Assembly (NCBI GenBank): GCA_034667465.1
Contig: JAXDJV010000013.1
Location: 186,001 to 250,000 of the forward strand
Direction of reading: 5' to 3'
DNA length: 64,000 bases
From: JAOBAU01 sp034667465
Lineage (GTDB): Bacteria > Acidobacteriota > Thermoanaerobaculia > Gp7-AA8
The notes under the pieces are model-generated. The model did not search any database, was not told the origin of the DNA, and was given only the letters and a program-made list of their open reading frames with translations. The stretch's first letter is position 1. Every line of letters starts with the position of its first letter. The position numbers and the translations under genes were made by a program. Positions 1 to 8,350 of this stretch are shown one piece after another.

Positions 1-245
1 AGTATCCGGATGAAGTGATCGACGTCGCCGGACACACCGATTCGACCGGCACGCCGGCGCACAACCAGACGCTGTCGGAGAACCGCGCTGATTCGGTGCG
101 CAGCTACCTCATCGACCAGGGTGTTCCGACGTCGCGCATCAGCGCGCGCGGCTACGGCGAGACGATGCCGAAGGCGTCGAACAGCACGGCGGAAGGCCGT
201 CAGCTCAACCGCCGCGTCGAGATTCACATCCGCGCGACGCAGTAA
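1..245 (+). CDS. OmpA-family protein, C-terminal end (5' truncated by window)
   Basis: The reading frame is open to the left edge (first full codon at base 3), so only the C-terminal ~80 residues are seen. They match the OmpA C-terminal peptidoglycan-binding fold: a VAGHTDSTG motif, then NQTLSENRADSVRSYL and a GYGET segment, ending NRRVEIHI. In this family the domain grips diaminopimelate of peptidoglycan from the periplasm, as in Pal, OmpA and MotB-like proteins. Whether the missing N-terminus is a beta-barrel, a lipoprotein or a TPR region cannot be said. A strong hairpin lies just downstream and no gene follows closely, so it probably ends its transcription unit. Confidence 0.9.
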   Translation, partial: YPDEVIDVAGHTDSTGTPAHNQTLSENRADSVRSYLIDQGVPTSRISARGYGETMPKASNSTAEGRQLNRRVEIHIRATQ

Positions 246-265
246 GTAACGCAACTCTTCCGCAC

Positions 266-289
266 GGGGAGAGGCAGCCGCCTCTCCCC
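266..289 (+). terminator. GC-rich hairpin after the OmpA-family gene
   Basis: Ten-base perfect arms (GGGGAGAGGC / GCCTCTCCCC) with a four-base AGCC loop, 21 bases past the stop codon. There is no T run, so it is a terminator-like or 3'-end stabilising hairpin, not a textbook intrinsic terminator. Confidence 0.55.
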
Positions 290-398
290 CACTTCCCCCA
301 AAATCCCCTCCGATCGGTTAGAATCCGCCCCCCGTAACAACCCCTCCCGTCACCGAATCTTCGAACGGCGCGGGACCTCACCGAAAAACGGAGGAATT

Positions 399-2900
399 AT
401 GAAGTCCTGGATCACGCGCGCGCTGGTCCTCGCGATGCTTCTCGTCTGTACCGCATCGATGGCCATCGCGCAGGAATCACACCCGTCGGCGAATCCCGCC
501 GTGGCGGCGCAGGAATCGGCAGTCGCCGGTCAGCCGACCGAAGCAAAAACCGAGGCCAACCTCGTCCTTCCCGACCTCGGGTCGGTGCAGTTCATGGGCA
601 TGTCGGGACGCACGCTGCTGCTCTCCGGCCTCATCGTCTGCGTCCTCGGTCTCCTGTTCGGCTTCATGATCTACATCGAACTGAAGAACCTTCCGGTTCA
701 CAGCTCGATGCGCGAGATCTCGGAGCTCATCTACGAGACGTGCAAGACCTACCTGCAGACGCAGGGAAAATTCATCCTGATCCTCGAGCTCTTCATCGGC
801 GTGATCATGGTGTTTTACTTCGGGTTCCTCCGCCACTACGGCCTGACCCGAACCACCGTCATCATCATCTTCTCGCTGATCGGCATCGCCGGCAGCTACG
901 GCGTCGCCTGGTTCGGCATCCGCGTCAACACGTTCGCGAACTCGCGCGCCGCGTTCGCGTCGCTGCGCGGCAAGCCGTTCCCCACTTACGACATTCCGCT
1001 CAAAGCCGGCATGTCGATCGGCATGCTGCTCATCTCCACCGAGCTCGTGCTGATGCTGCTCATCCTCCTCTTCGTGCCGCGTGATTACGCCGGCCCCTGC
1101 TTCATCGGCTTCGCGATCGGTGAGTCGCTCGGCGCTGCCGCGCTTCGTATCGCCGGCGGCATCTTCACGAAGATCGCCGACATCGGCTCCGACCTGATGA
1201 AGATCGTCTTCGACATCAAGGAAGACGACGCGCGCAACCCCGGCGTCATCGCCGACTGCACCGGCGACAACGCCGGCGACTCGGTCGGTCCGACTGCCGA
1301 CGGCTTCGAAACCTACGGCGTCACCGGCGTCGCACTGATCACATTCATTCTGCTCGCGGTCAGCGACGCGACCGTGCAGACGCAGCTCCTCGTCTGGATC
1401 TTCGTCATGCGCGTGCTGATGATCATCACGTCGGCCGTCTCCTACTGGATCAACGCGGCTGTCGCAAAAGCCAAATACGGCAACTCGACGACGATGAACT
1501 TCGAGGCGCCGCTCACGTCGCTCGTGTGGCTCACGTCGATCCTTTCGGTCATCGTCACCTACGCCGTTTCCTATCTCCTCATCCCGAACCTCGGCGGTGA
1601 CAGCACGATGTGGTGGAAGCTCTCCACGATCATCACCTGCGGCACGCTTGCCGGCGCGATCATCCCCGAGCTCGTGAAGGTCTTCACGTCGACGGAATCG
1701 CGTCACGTTCGCGAAGTCGTTGCTGCTTCGCGTGAAGGTGGAGCGTCGCTCAACATCCTCTCCGGCCTCATCGCCGGAAACTTCAGCGCCTACTGGATGG
1801 GCATCACCATCACCGCGCTGATGGGCGTCGGCGCGTGGATCAGCAGCATGTTCCCGGTCGGCGCCGGCGCACTGATGATCGCTCCGGCGATCTTCGCGTT
1901 CGGTCTCATCGCCTTCGGCTTCCTCGGCATGGGTCCGGTCACGATCGCAGTCGACTCGTACGGTCCGGTCACCGACAACGCGCAGTCGGTCTTCGAGCTC
2001 TCGACCATCGAACAGCTGCCGGGAATCGAAGACGAAGTGAATCGCGACTTCGGCTTCCGCCCGCAGTTCGAGAAGGGCAAGCAGTTCCTCGAAGAGAACG
2101 ACGGCGCCGGCAACACGTTCAAGGCGACGGCGAAGCCGGTGCTCATCGGTACCGCGGTCGTCGGCGCGACGACGATGATCTTCTCCATCATCGTGATGCT
2201 GACCAACGGGCTCACCGTCGACATGGACAAGCTCTCGCTGATGCATCCGCAGTTCCTGCTCGGCCTCGTGCTCGGCGGCGCGGTGATCTACTGGTTCACC
2301 GGTGCCTCTACGCAGGCCGTTTCGACCGGCGCATATCGCGCGGTCGAATTCATCAAAGCGAACATCAAGCTCGACAGCGGCGCGACGAAAGCGTCGATCG
2401 AAGACTCGAAAGCCGTCGTTGCCATCTGCACGAAGTACGCGCAGAAAGGCATGTTCAACATCTTCCTCACCATCTTCTTCTCGACGCTGGCCTTCGCCTG
2501 CTTCGAGCCGTTCTTCTTCATCGGTTACCTGATCTCGATTGCACTCTTCGGTCTCTACCAGGCGATCTTCATGGCGAACGCCGGCGGCGCCTGGGACAAC
2601 GCAAAGAAGATCGTCGAGACGGAGCTGAAAGAGAAGGGCACGCCGCTGCACGCTGCATGCGTCGTCGGCGACACGGTCGGCGATCCGTTCAAGGACACGT
2701 CGTCGGTTGCGATGAACCCGGTCATCAAATTCACGACGCTTTTCGGCCTCCTCGCCGTCGAGCTCGCGGTGGAGATGACGAAGAACGGACAGGGCAGTCT
2801 GCTGCGCGTTCTTTCCGCGGTTTTCTTCATCATCTCGATGGTGTTCGTCTACCGCTCGTTTTACGGCATGCGCATCGGTTCGACCGAAGCTCAGGCGTAG
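399..2900 (+). CDS. hppA: Membrane-bound proton-translocating pyrophosphatase, divergent K+-independent type
   Basis: Hydrolyses cytoplasmic pyrophosphate and uses the energy to pump ions across the membrane. At 833 residues it is longer than typical members, partly from a signal-like N-terminus ending near Ala-Gln. Substrate-site motifs are clear: DIGSDL with following Lys, EDDARNPGVIAD, GDNAGDS, GGAWDNAKK and a C-terminal GDTVGDPFKDTSS. The usual DCAGMAADLFETY is here DSVGPTADGFETYG. A GNTFKA motif puts Lys at about residue 575, the position that marks K+-independent enzymes. These changes fit the divergent group reported to be Na+-inhibited H+ pumps (Chlorobium limicola, Cellulomonas fimi); that assignment is from memory of the family. 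Start ATG has GGAGG 4 bases upstream, and an intrinsic terminator follows. Confidence 0.93.
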   Translation: MKSWITRALVLAMLLVCTASMAIAQESHPSANPAVAAQESAVAGQPTEAKTEANLVLPDLGSVQFMGMSGRTLLLSGLIVCVLGLLFGFMIYIELKNLPVHSSMREISELIYETCKTYLQTQGKFILILELFIGVIMVFYFGFLRHYGLTRTTVIIIFSLIGIAGSYGVAWFGIRVNTFANSRAAFASLRGKPFPTYDIPLKAGMSIGMLLISTELVLMLLILLFVPRDYAGPCFIGFAIGESLGAAALRIAGGIFTKIADIGSDLMKIVFDIKEDDARNPGVIADCTGDNAGDSVGPTADGFETYGVTGVALITFILLAVSDATVQTQLLVWIFVMRVLMIITSAVSYWINAAVAKAKYGNSTTMNFEAPLTSLVWLTSILSVIVTYAVSYLLIPNLGGDSTMWWKLSTIITCGTLAGAIIPELVKVFTSTESRHVREVVAASREGGASLNILSGLIAGNFSAYWMGITITALMGVGAWISSMFPVGAGALMIAPAIFAFGLIAFGFLGMGPVTIAVDSYGPVTDNAQSVFELSTIEQLPGIEDEVNRDFGFRPQFEKGKQFLEENDGAGNTFKATAKPVLIGTAVVGATTMIFSIIVMLTNGLTVDMDKLSLMHPQFLLGLVLGGAVIYWFTGASTQAVSTGAYRAVEFIKANIKLDSGATKASIEDSKAVVAICTKYAQKGMFNIFLTIFFSTLAFACFEPFFFIGYLISIALFGLYQAIFMANAGGAWDNAKKIVETELKEKGTPLHAACVVGDTVGDPFKDTSSVAMNPVIKFTTLFGLLAVELAVEMTKNGQGSLLRVLSAVFFIISMVFVYRSFYGMRIGSTEAQA

Positions 2901-2924
2901 CTCGCAAAAGATCGATCCAATCCG

Positions 2925-2953
2925 GCCCCGGGCGACTGTGCCCGGGGCTTTTT
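2925..2953 (+). terminator. Intrinsic terminator after hppA
   Basis: Perfect nine-base arms GCCCCGGGC / GCCCGGGGC, loop GACTGT, followed directly by TTTTT. It begins 24 bases after the hppA stop and is the clearest Rho-independent terminator in this part of the window. Confidence 0.88.
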
Positions 2954-3077
2954 GTTGCATGCGTGACTCTCATGAGGGACACATTTTTCGCCTGCTTGCA
3001 TGTGTCTGTGAGGTTTATGCACACTGCACGACGTCCAGGCCAAATTTTCGCGACCGCCCTCCGGTTCTGAGCAAAAG

Positions 3078-5315
3078 ATGATCGATCCAAACCAGCTGCT
3101 GGATGTAGTTCCTCAGGCGATCATCGCCACTGACCCGAGCGGAATCATCACCTACTGGAACGGTGGCGCCGAGCGGCTGTACGGATGGAAAAGCGAAGAG
3201 GTCATCGGCCGCCGGATCTCTGAAGTCACGGTACCGGTACCGGCATTGGCGCGCGCCGGCGAGATCATGGAAAATCGCTGCGGCCGAAAGGACTGGTCGG
3301 GCGCATTTCGCGTGCGCCGCCGCGACGGCTCCGAGTTCGTTGCGCTCGTCTCGAACACGGCGCTCGCAAACGAAAACGGCGAGACCACTTCCATCGTCGG
3401 CGTTTCCGCGGCGCTCGAGCAGTTCGACGTTCCGCAGATCCGCGCCGAATCCGAAGCGTTCTATCGCGACATCGTCGAGAGCGCCCAGGAAGGAATCATG
3501 ATGAGCGACGTGAACGGACGCGTCATGTACGCGAACGACCGCTTCGCCGAAATGGTCGGCTACTCCGCAGAAAAAACGCTCGGCCGCCACATGCTCGAGT
3601 TCCTGCCGGAAGAGGAACACGCCCGCATCAATGAAAAGAATGCGCGCCATGGCGAGTCGATCTCCGAGCAGTACGAGCTCCGCATGCAGCGCACGGACGG
3701 CACGCGGTTCTGGGTGCTGATCGAGTCGCGTCCGATGAAGGACCCCGCGGGAAACTTTCGCGGCACGCGCGCCACCGTCATCGACATCACGTCGCGCCGC
3801 GAATCCGAAGAGCGGTTGCGCGGACGCGAACTGCAGTTGCGCGAAGCGCAGAAAGTCGCGCGCATCGCCAGCTGGGATCTCGACCTGCGCAAGCGCGTCT
3901 GCCACTCCGAAGAAGGGTGGGGCATCGACAGCGCATCGCTTCTTCTGCCGGCGGACGTTCCGCTCGACGAGATCATCGATCTCATTCATCCCTCCGATCG
4001 CGACCGCGTGCTGGCGGCACTTGCAGAAACGGAACTGACCGGCCGCACGTTCGAAGTCGAATACCGGATCTGCCTTTACGACGGGAAGTACCGCATCATC
4101 CATTCGCGCGGTGAGCTCGTTCGCGGCGACGACGGTGAGCCGCTGCGCATCGCCGGCGTCGTGCAGAACATCACCGAGCGCAAACGTCTCGAAGATCGTC
4201 TGCAACAGGCCGAGCGCGTCTCCAGCATCGGCCGGCTCGCTTCGTCGGTCGCGCACGAGTTCAACAACATCCTCATGGGCATTCAGCCGTTCGCGGAGCT
4301 GATCTCGCGCCGCGCCAACGGCGACGAAACGATCACGAACGCCGCGACCCAGATCGCCGGCAGCGTGGCGCGCGGCAAGCGCATTACGCAGGACATTCTC
4401 CGTTTCACGCGCACGCCCGATCCGGTGCTGCGCAGCATCGACGTCGCGTCGTGGCTGCATCGCGTCGAGCCCGATCTGCGGCAGCTCGCGGGCCCGCGCG
4501 TCAGTCTCGCAGTTCACAGCGATCAGCTGACGATGCTCGCCGATGACGAACAGCTCCGGCAGGTCCTCTCGAATCTGGTCGTCAATGCTGCCGATGCGAT
4601 GCCGCTCGGCGGACAGCTGTTCATCGATGCCTCAGCCGAGGGTAAATCGGCTCACATCGTCGTCCGCGATACCGGCAGCGGCATGTCGCCGGAAACGCTG
4701 GCGATGATTTTCGAGCCGCTCTTCACGACGAAAAAATCGGGTGGCAATGGACTCGGACTGGCCATCGCCTATCAACTGATGCAGCGTCAGGACGGCAACA
4801 TCACCGCAGAAAGCGAGCCGGGACGCGGCAGCACGTTCCACCTCCGCATCCCGCTGTCGAAAGAAACGCCCGCCGAAACAAAACGGACGAGCGGAGCGTA
4901 TCCGATCGAGATGAGATGGCCCTTCGCACGCATCACGCTCGTCGAAGACAACGAGTCGGTCGCCGACGGACTCGCTGCAGTCCTGGCGCTGGACGGCGTC
5001 TCCGTCGACATCGTTCCCACCGGCGGCGAAGCGGTCAACCGCATCGAGGAGCACAAGCCTGAAGCGGTCGTCCTCGACATCGGCCTCCCCGATATCAGCG
5101 GCCTCGTCGTCTTCGATCGCATCTCCGCACGCTGGCCGAATCTCCCGGTGCTCTTCTCCACCGGTCACGGCGACGAGAAACTCCTCGGCGATCGGCTCGA
5201 ACGCCCGAACGTCGCCTGGCTGCAAAAGCCTTACGAAACCGACGCGCTCCTGACAGAGATGCGAAAGCTTCACAAGGCGATGGAAGACGGCGCCGTTAGA
5301 ATCTCCTCATCATGA
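3078..5315 (+). CDS. Triple-PAS hybrid sensor histidine kinase
   Basis: A 745-residue cytoplasmic sensor with no membrane segment. Three PAS/PAC modules (about residues 5-110, 120-240 and 250-370) precede a HisKA dimerisation region with the phosphorylatable His near 393 in VAHEFNNIL. A HATPase domain follows, with an N box (NLVVNAADAMP), DTGSGM and GGNGLGLAIA. The C-terminus is a receiver domain with acidic LVEDNE, phospho-acceptor Asp about 667 in VVLDIGLPD, and the conserved Lys in LQKPY. Signals sensed by the PAS domains are unknown. No separate output regulator lies beside it, so phosphate probably passes to a partner encoded elsewhere. The stop overlaps the next start as ATGA, implying translational coupling to the small exported protein downstream. 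Confidence 0.92.
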   Translation: MIDPNQLLDVVPQAIIATDPSGIITYWNGGAERLYGWKSEEVIGRRISEVTVPVPALARAGEIMENRCGRKDWSGAFRVRRRDGSEFVALVSNTALANENGETTSIVGVSAALEQFDVPQIRAESEAFYRDIVESAQEGIMMSDVNGRVMYANDRFAEMVGYSAEKTLGRHMLEFLPEEEHARINEKNARHGESISEQYELRMQRTDGTRFWVLIESRPMKDPAGNFRGTRATVIDITSRRESEERLRGRELQLREAQKVARIASWDLDLRKRVCHSEEGWGIDSASLLLPADVPLDEIIDLIHPSDRDRVLAALAETELTGRTFEVEYRICLYDGKYRIIHSRGELVRGDDGEPLRIAGVVQNITERKRLEDRLQQAERVSSIGRLASSVAHEFNNILMGIQPFAELISRRANGDETITNAATQIAGSVARGKRITQDILRFTRTPDPVLRSIDVASWLHRVEPDLRQLAGPRVSLAVHSDQLTMLADDEQLRQVLSNLVVNAADAMPLGGQLFIDASAEGKSAHIVVRDTGSGMSPETLAMIFEPLFTTKKSGGNGLGLAIAYQLMQRQDGNITAESEPGRGSTFHLRIPLSKETPAETKRTSGAYPIEMRWPFARITLVEDNESVADGLAAVLALDGVSVDIVPTGGEAVNRIEEHKPEAVVLDIGLPDISGLVVFDRISARWPNLPVLFSTGHGDEKLLGDRLERPNVAWLQKPYETDALLTEMRKLHKAMEDGAVRISSS

Positions 5316-5764
5316 AACGACTCGCCGTCATTCTCTGCACGCTCGCACTCGCTCTGTCCGCTTTCGCCGCCGACACGATCGTCCGCCGCGGCTCGGCGAT
5401 CTCGAAGACCGCGAAGAGCGCTTCGCTCGCCGACGTCCTTGCGAATCCCGACAAGTACACGACCGACGCCGTCATCGTCGAAGGCGTGATCGCGAAGTCG
5501 TGCACGCGCAAAGGCTGCTGGATGCAGCTCGCGCCCGCCGCCGACAAGGATGGCGTTCGCGTGACGTTCAAAGACTACGGCTTCTTCATCCCGCTCGATG
5601 CGAAAGGGATGAAAGCGCGCGCCGAAGGAGTGGCGGTGGTGAAGACGCTCTCGAAAGAAGAGGCCGATCATCTCGCCGGCGAAGGCGCCACGCTCGCGCG
5701 CAACGAAGACGGCACCGCGCGCGAAGTGTCGTTCGTCGCGAACGGCGTCGAGCTGCGCAAGTAG
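5312..5764 (+). CDS. Exported DUF4920-like protein
   Basis: A 150-residue protein with a Sec signal peptide ending near AFAAD. The mature part carries SCTRKGCWMQL, followed by VRVTFKDYGFFIPLDAKG, the pattern I associate with DUF4920, a small OB-like domain in exported proteins of unknown function. The CxxxxCW pair could bind a metal or form a disulfide. It overlaps the kinase stop by four bases, so the two are probably co-transcribed. Its stop lies 2 bases from the end of a convergent gene. Confidence 0.75.
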   Translation: MKRLAVILCTLALALSAFAADTIVRRGSAISKTAKSASLADVLANPDKYTTDAVIVEGVIAKSCTRKGCWMQLAPAADKDGVRVTFKDYGFFIPLDAKGMKARAEGVAVVKTLSKEEADHLAGEGATLARNEDGTAREVSFVANGVELRK

Positions 5765-5766
5765 CG

Positions 5767-6984
5767 TTACTGCACGCGCAGCGGATCGCTCATCTCCGAC
5801 GTTCCGGCGCCGGTCGTCGTCGCGGTGGCGGCGACAAATTCTCCCGACGCGGCTTCGCTGATGCCGTTACGGCGATCGACGTCGAAACGCGCTTCGCCGC
5901 GCGTATCGGTGCGAATGTCGATACTGCCGAGGAACCTGCGGCCTTCTGCAAGTCCGAGCGGCGTCCGATCGGCGCTCGCGAAAATCTCGATATGCACGTT
6001 CGTGTTCGGCGCGGCGGTCAGCACGCCATGCACGTTGAATGAACCGATGGTGTTCGCGAACGTCAGCAGCGGCGGCTGAATGGAGTTCGGTGATACGCCG
6101 TCGTGGCCGACGTCGATCGACATCAGCGCGTTGCGAAAGATCGTGTTGCCGATGACGCTGACGAGCGTCGTTGCAGGCTGCGTCGCGATGCCGCTCGCGC
6201 CGTTGTACGCGATGTGGTTCTGCGAAATGGTGATGACGGTACCGAACTTCGTGCTGCCGTTGACGTCGATGCCGTTCACGCCGTTTCCAAGCTCGACGTC
6301 ATCCGAGTTGCCGGTTCCGATCACGTTGTCGAAGATCATGCCGTCACGCAGTTCGGCACCGAAGATGCCGTTACCGCGATTGCCGGAGATCAGGTTGTGC
6401 TCGATGCGCGGCAGGAACGTCCGAATCAACAGCACGCCGTTGTATCCGTTCGGCAGCGCACGCGTGCCGGTCGGATCGACGCCGATGTAGTTCGACGGCT
6501 GCGTTTCGATCGGTGAGTACGGATTCGGACCGACGCGATTGTTGTCGCCACCTTCGATGACGATTCCGTTGCCGCCGAAGCGATTGATCGCGAGTCCGAA
6601 AATCCCCGCACTGCTGTTGAAGTGGATCTTCAACCCGGGAGCGAGACCGGCGTTTTCACCATCGAGCTCGATCTCCGGACCGAGCGGATTCGTGTCGCCG
6701 GTGGCGAGCGTTTGCGAATGACCGTCGATCACCATGCGCCAGCCGGCGAGCACCGGCAGCGGCGACTGCGGACGGATCGTGAACCATCCCGATGCAGGCA
6801 CCGGCGGCGGCAGATTGAAGACGATGTAGCACGGCGAATCGCATATGACGCGGCTGTTGGCGGCGAGGATTCCGTCGCGCAGCGAGCCGGGACCGGAGTC
6901 ATCGGTCGTCGTGACGGTGTAGAGCCCGGCGGACGCAACCGAAGCGAGGAGCAGCGACGCGAGAATGGCGGCGGCGAGTTTCAT
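5767..6984 (-). CDS. Exported parallel beta-helix repeat protein
   Basis: Start chosen at the ATG giving MKLAAAILASLLLASVASAG, a clean signal peptide; an open extension upstream has arginine-rich shadow composition and is rejected. The 405-residue product opens with TTTDDSGPGSLRDGILAAN, the lead-in typical of secreted right-handed beta-helix proteins. Short repeats follow, such as NGIVIEGGDNNRVG, NLISGNRGNGIFG and NHIAYNGASGI, with Asn/Gly ladders. The C-terminus (about 300-405) looks like an all-beta domain. Such proteins often bind or cut polysaccharide, but no catalytic residues can be named. It sits 40 bases downstream of the repeat protein gene and is likely the last gene of the kinase operon. 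Confidence 0.75.
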   Translation of the reverse strand: MKLAAAILASLLLASVASAGLYTVTTTDDSGPGSLRDGILAANSRVICDSPCYIVFNLPPPVPASGWFTIRPQSPLPVLAGWRMVIDGHSQTLATGDTNPLGPEIELDGENAGLAPGLKIHFNSSAGIFGLAINRFGGNGIVIEGGDNNRVGPNPYSPIETQPSNYIGVDPTGTRALPNGYNGVLLIRTFLPRIEHNLISGNRGNGIFGAELRDGMIFDNVIGTGNSDDVELGNGVNGIDVNGSTKFGTVITISQNHIAYNGASGIATQPATTLVSVIGNTIFRNALMSIDVGHDGVSPNSIQPPLLTFANTIGSFNVHGVLTAAPNTNVHIEIFASADRTPLGLAEGRRFLGSIDIRTDTRGEARFDVDRRNGISEAASGEFVAATATTTGAGTSEMSDPLRVQ

Positions 6985-7024
6985 CGGAACTGATACGCAG
7001 TCCCTGCAAAAACCGTCGCTGTTT

Positions 7025-8350
7025 TTACTGGCGCCTGACCTGATCGAACCACGCCACCAGCTTCGGCGAGAACGATTTCGGATCGAGACGCAGGCTCGTG
7101 TTGAGCGACAGCGCCGCTTTGAGGTCCGCGTTCGCGGCCGCCGCCAGGTTCGGCTGACGCGAAAGCACCGAGCGCGTATACCGCGTGCAGCCGCGCAACA
7201 GCAGCGCTTCCGGCGAGCGCTTCGATTCGAGCAGCCGGCTGAGCAGTTCATCGGCGCGCGCAAGGTCGCCCGCCGCATAGGCGCGGTAAGCGAGCTCGAG
7301 CGTCGGATCAACGATCGTCACCGTCGCTGTTTTGACCTGCGGCATCCGCGCTGACAACGTCTTCTCGTTCGCAGCGATCCTGTCGGTGATCTTCCGAATC
7401 GTCGCATCGCTCGCATTCGCGGCGAGCTGCTTTTCGATCGACGTCACTTCTTTCAACTGCGCGTTCGATGCGACACCGGAATCGACGAGATGCCGCCGAT
7501 ACTGCTGCACCGCGAGCCGCGCATCGACGAGCGCTTCGCTTTCAATCTGCACCGGCGCCGGAGCCGGAGCAGCGACGACAGCCTTTTTGTCCGCGACGGT
7601 CGCGGTGACCGTCGGCGGCATCACCGGCACGGAGACCGGTTGCGGCTGCGGTTGCGGCGGAGGAACCGGCTGCGGCTGAATCGCCGGCGTCGTCTGCTTC
7701 GCGACCTGCACCGTTCGATTGGCGCGTTGCTTCCGCGCGTCTTCCGCGGTCGACGCAAACATCGATGCTGCCTGCGAGGCGGTATCTGCCGCGCGGCGGA
7801 AGAGGCGTGAGTCAGTTCCCGCCTCCTTCGCCTGCTCTTTCGCTTCCTGCAGTTTTCGCTGCGCGGCGCGATAGCCGTCGGTGCGATCCGCGCCCGCCGC
7901 CACGGCGTCGTTCTGCGCACGCATCGCCGCGCTGATCGCCGTCGTCGCCGCGTTCCGACTTTCCGCCGCCCCAGCCTCGGAGCTCTTCTGTTTCTGCGAC
8001 TGCGCGCGCGACATCCAGTCGCGCAACGACGCGTAGTACTGCGTCGACTGCACGACGCCCTGATCTTCCGACGTCTTCAGTTCGCGCAGCGCGCCGTCGA
8101 CGTCATCGAGATTCAGCTTTGCGATGCCGAGCCAGAAATGCGGCACGTACGTGATGATCTCGTTGCGCAACCGCAGCGCGCCGTTCTCGGTCGGATTCTC
8201 CGCGATGGCGCGCTGCAGCAACTCCGCGCCGGCCGCGTAGTTCTTCGCGCGTACGGCTTCGACTCCGCGCCTGTACGCATCGCCCGGTTTGTCGGCAGCG
8301 GCCAGCGGCAGCGCTGCAAAAACGAGCATCGCGATCAGGAGCCGCTTCAC
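7025..8350 (-). CDS. Exported TPR-like and coiled-coil repeat protein
   Basis: 441 residues with a signal peptide (MKRLLIAMLVFAALPLAAAD). A TPR-like segment at about 25-60 (AYRRGVEAVRAKNYAAGAELLQRAI) is followed by an Ala/Lys/Gln-rich helical region to about 215. Next comes a Pro/Gln linker (about 225-245, IQPQPVPPPQPQPQPQPV), then more helices and a final helical repeat with LAYRAYAAGDLARADELLSRLL. The start overlaps the upstream kinase stop by four bases, so it is translationally coupled to that kinase and may be its partner or substrate. No enzymatic motif is visible. Confidence 0.75.
   Translation of the reverse strand: MKRLLIAMLVFAALPLAAADKPGDAYRRGVEAVRAKNYAAGAELLQRAIAENPTENGALRLRNEIITYVPHFWLGIAKLNLDDVDGALRELKTSEDQGVVQSTQYYASLRDWMSRAQSQKQKSSEAGAAESRNAATTAISAAMRAQNDAVAAGADRTDGYRAAQRKLQEAKEQAKEAGTDSRLFRRAADTASQAASMFASTAEDARKQRANRTVQVAKQTTPAIQPQPVPPPQPQPQPVSVPVMPPTVTATVADKKAVVAAPAPAPVQIESEALVDARLAVQQYRRHLVDSGVASNAQLKEVTSIEKQLAANASDATIRKITDRIAANEKTLSARMPQVKTATVTIVDPTLELAYRAYAAGDLARADELLSRLLESKRSPEALLLRGCTRYTRSVLSRQPNLAAAANADLKAALSLNTSLRLDPKSFSPKLVAWFDQVRRQ

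Noticed and set aside
477..2960. A very long open frame antisense to hppA, and similar long antisense frames opposite the VWFA, TonB, permease and patatin genes
   Set aside because: They are Arg/His/Asp-rich with no domain or hydrophobic pattern, as expected from high-GC codon bias on the real gene's opposite strand.
6985..7311. N-terminal extension of the beta-helix gene
   Set aside because: Arg/Ser-rich sequence that overlaps the upstream repeat-protein gene; a clean signal peptide begins at 6984.
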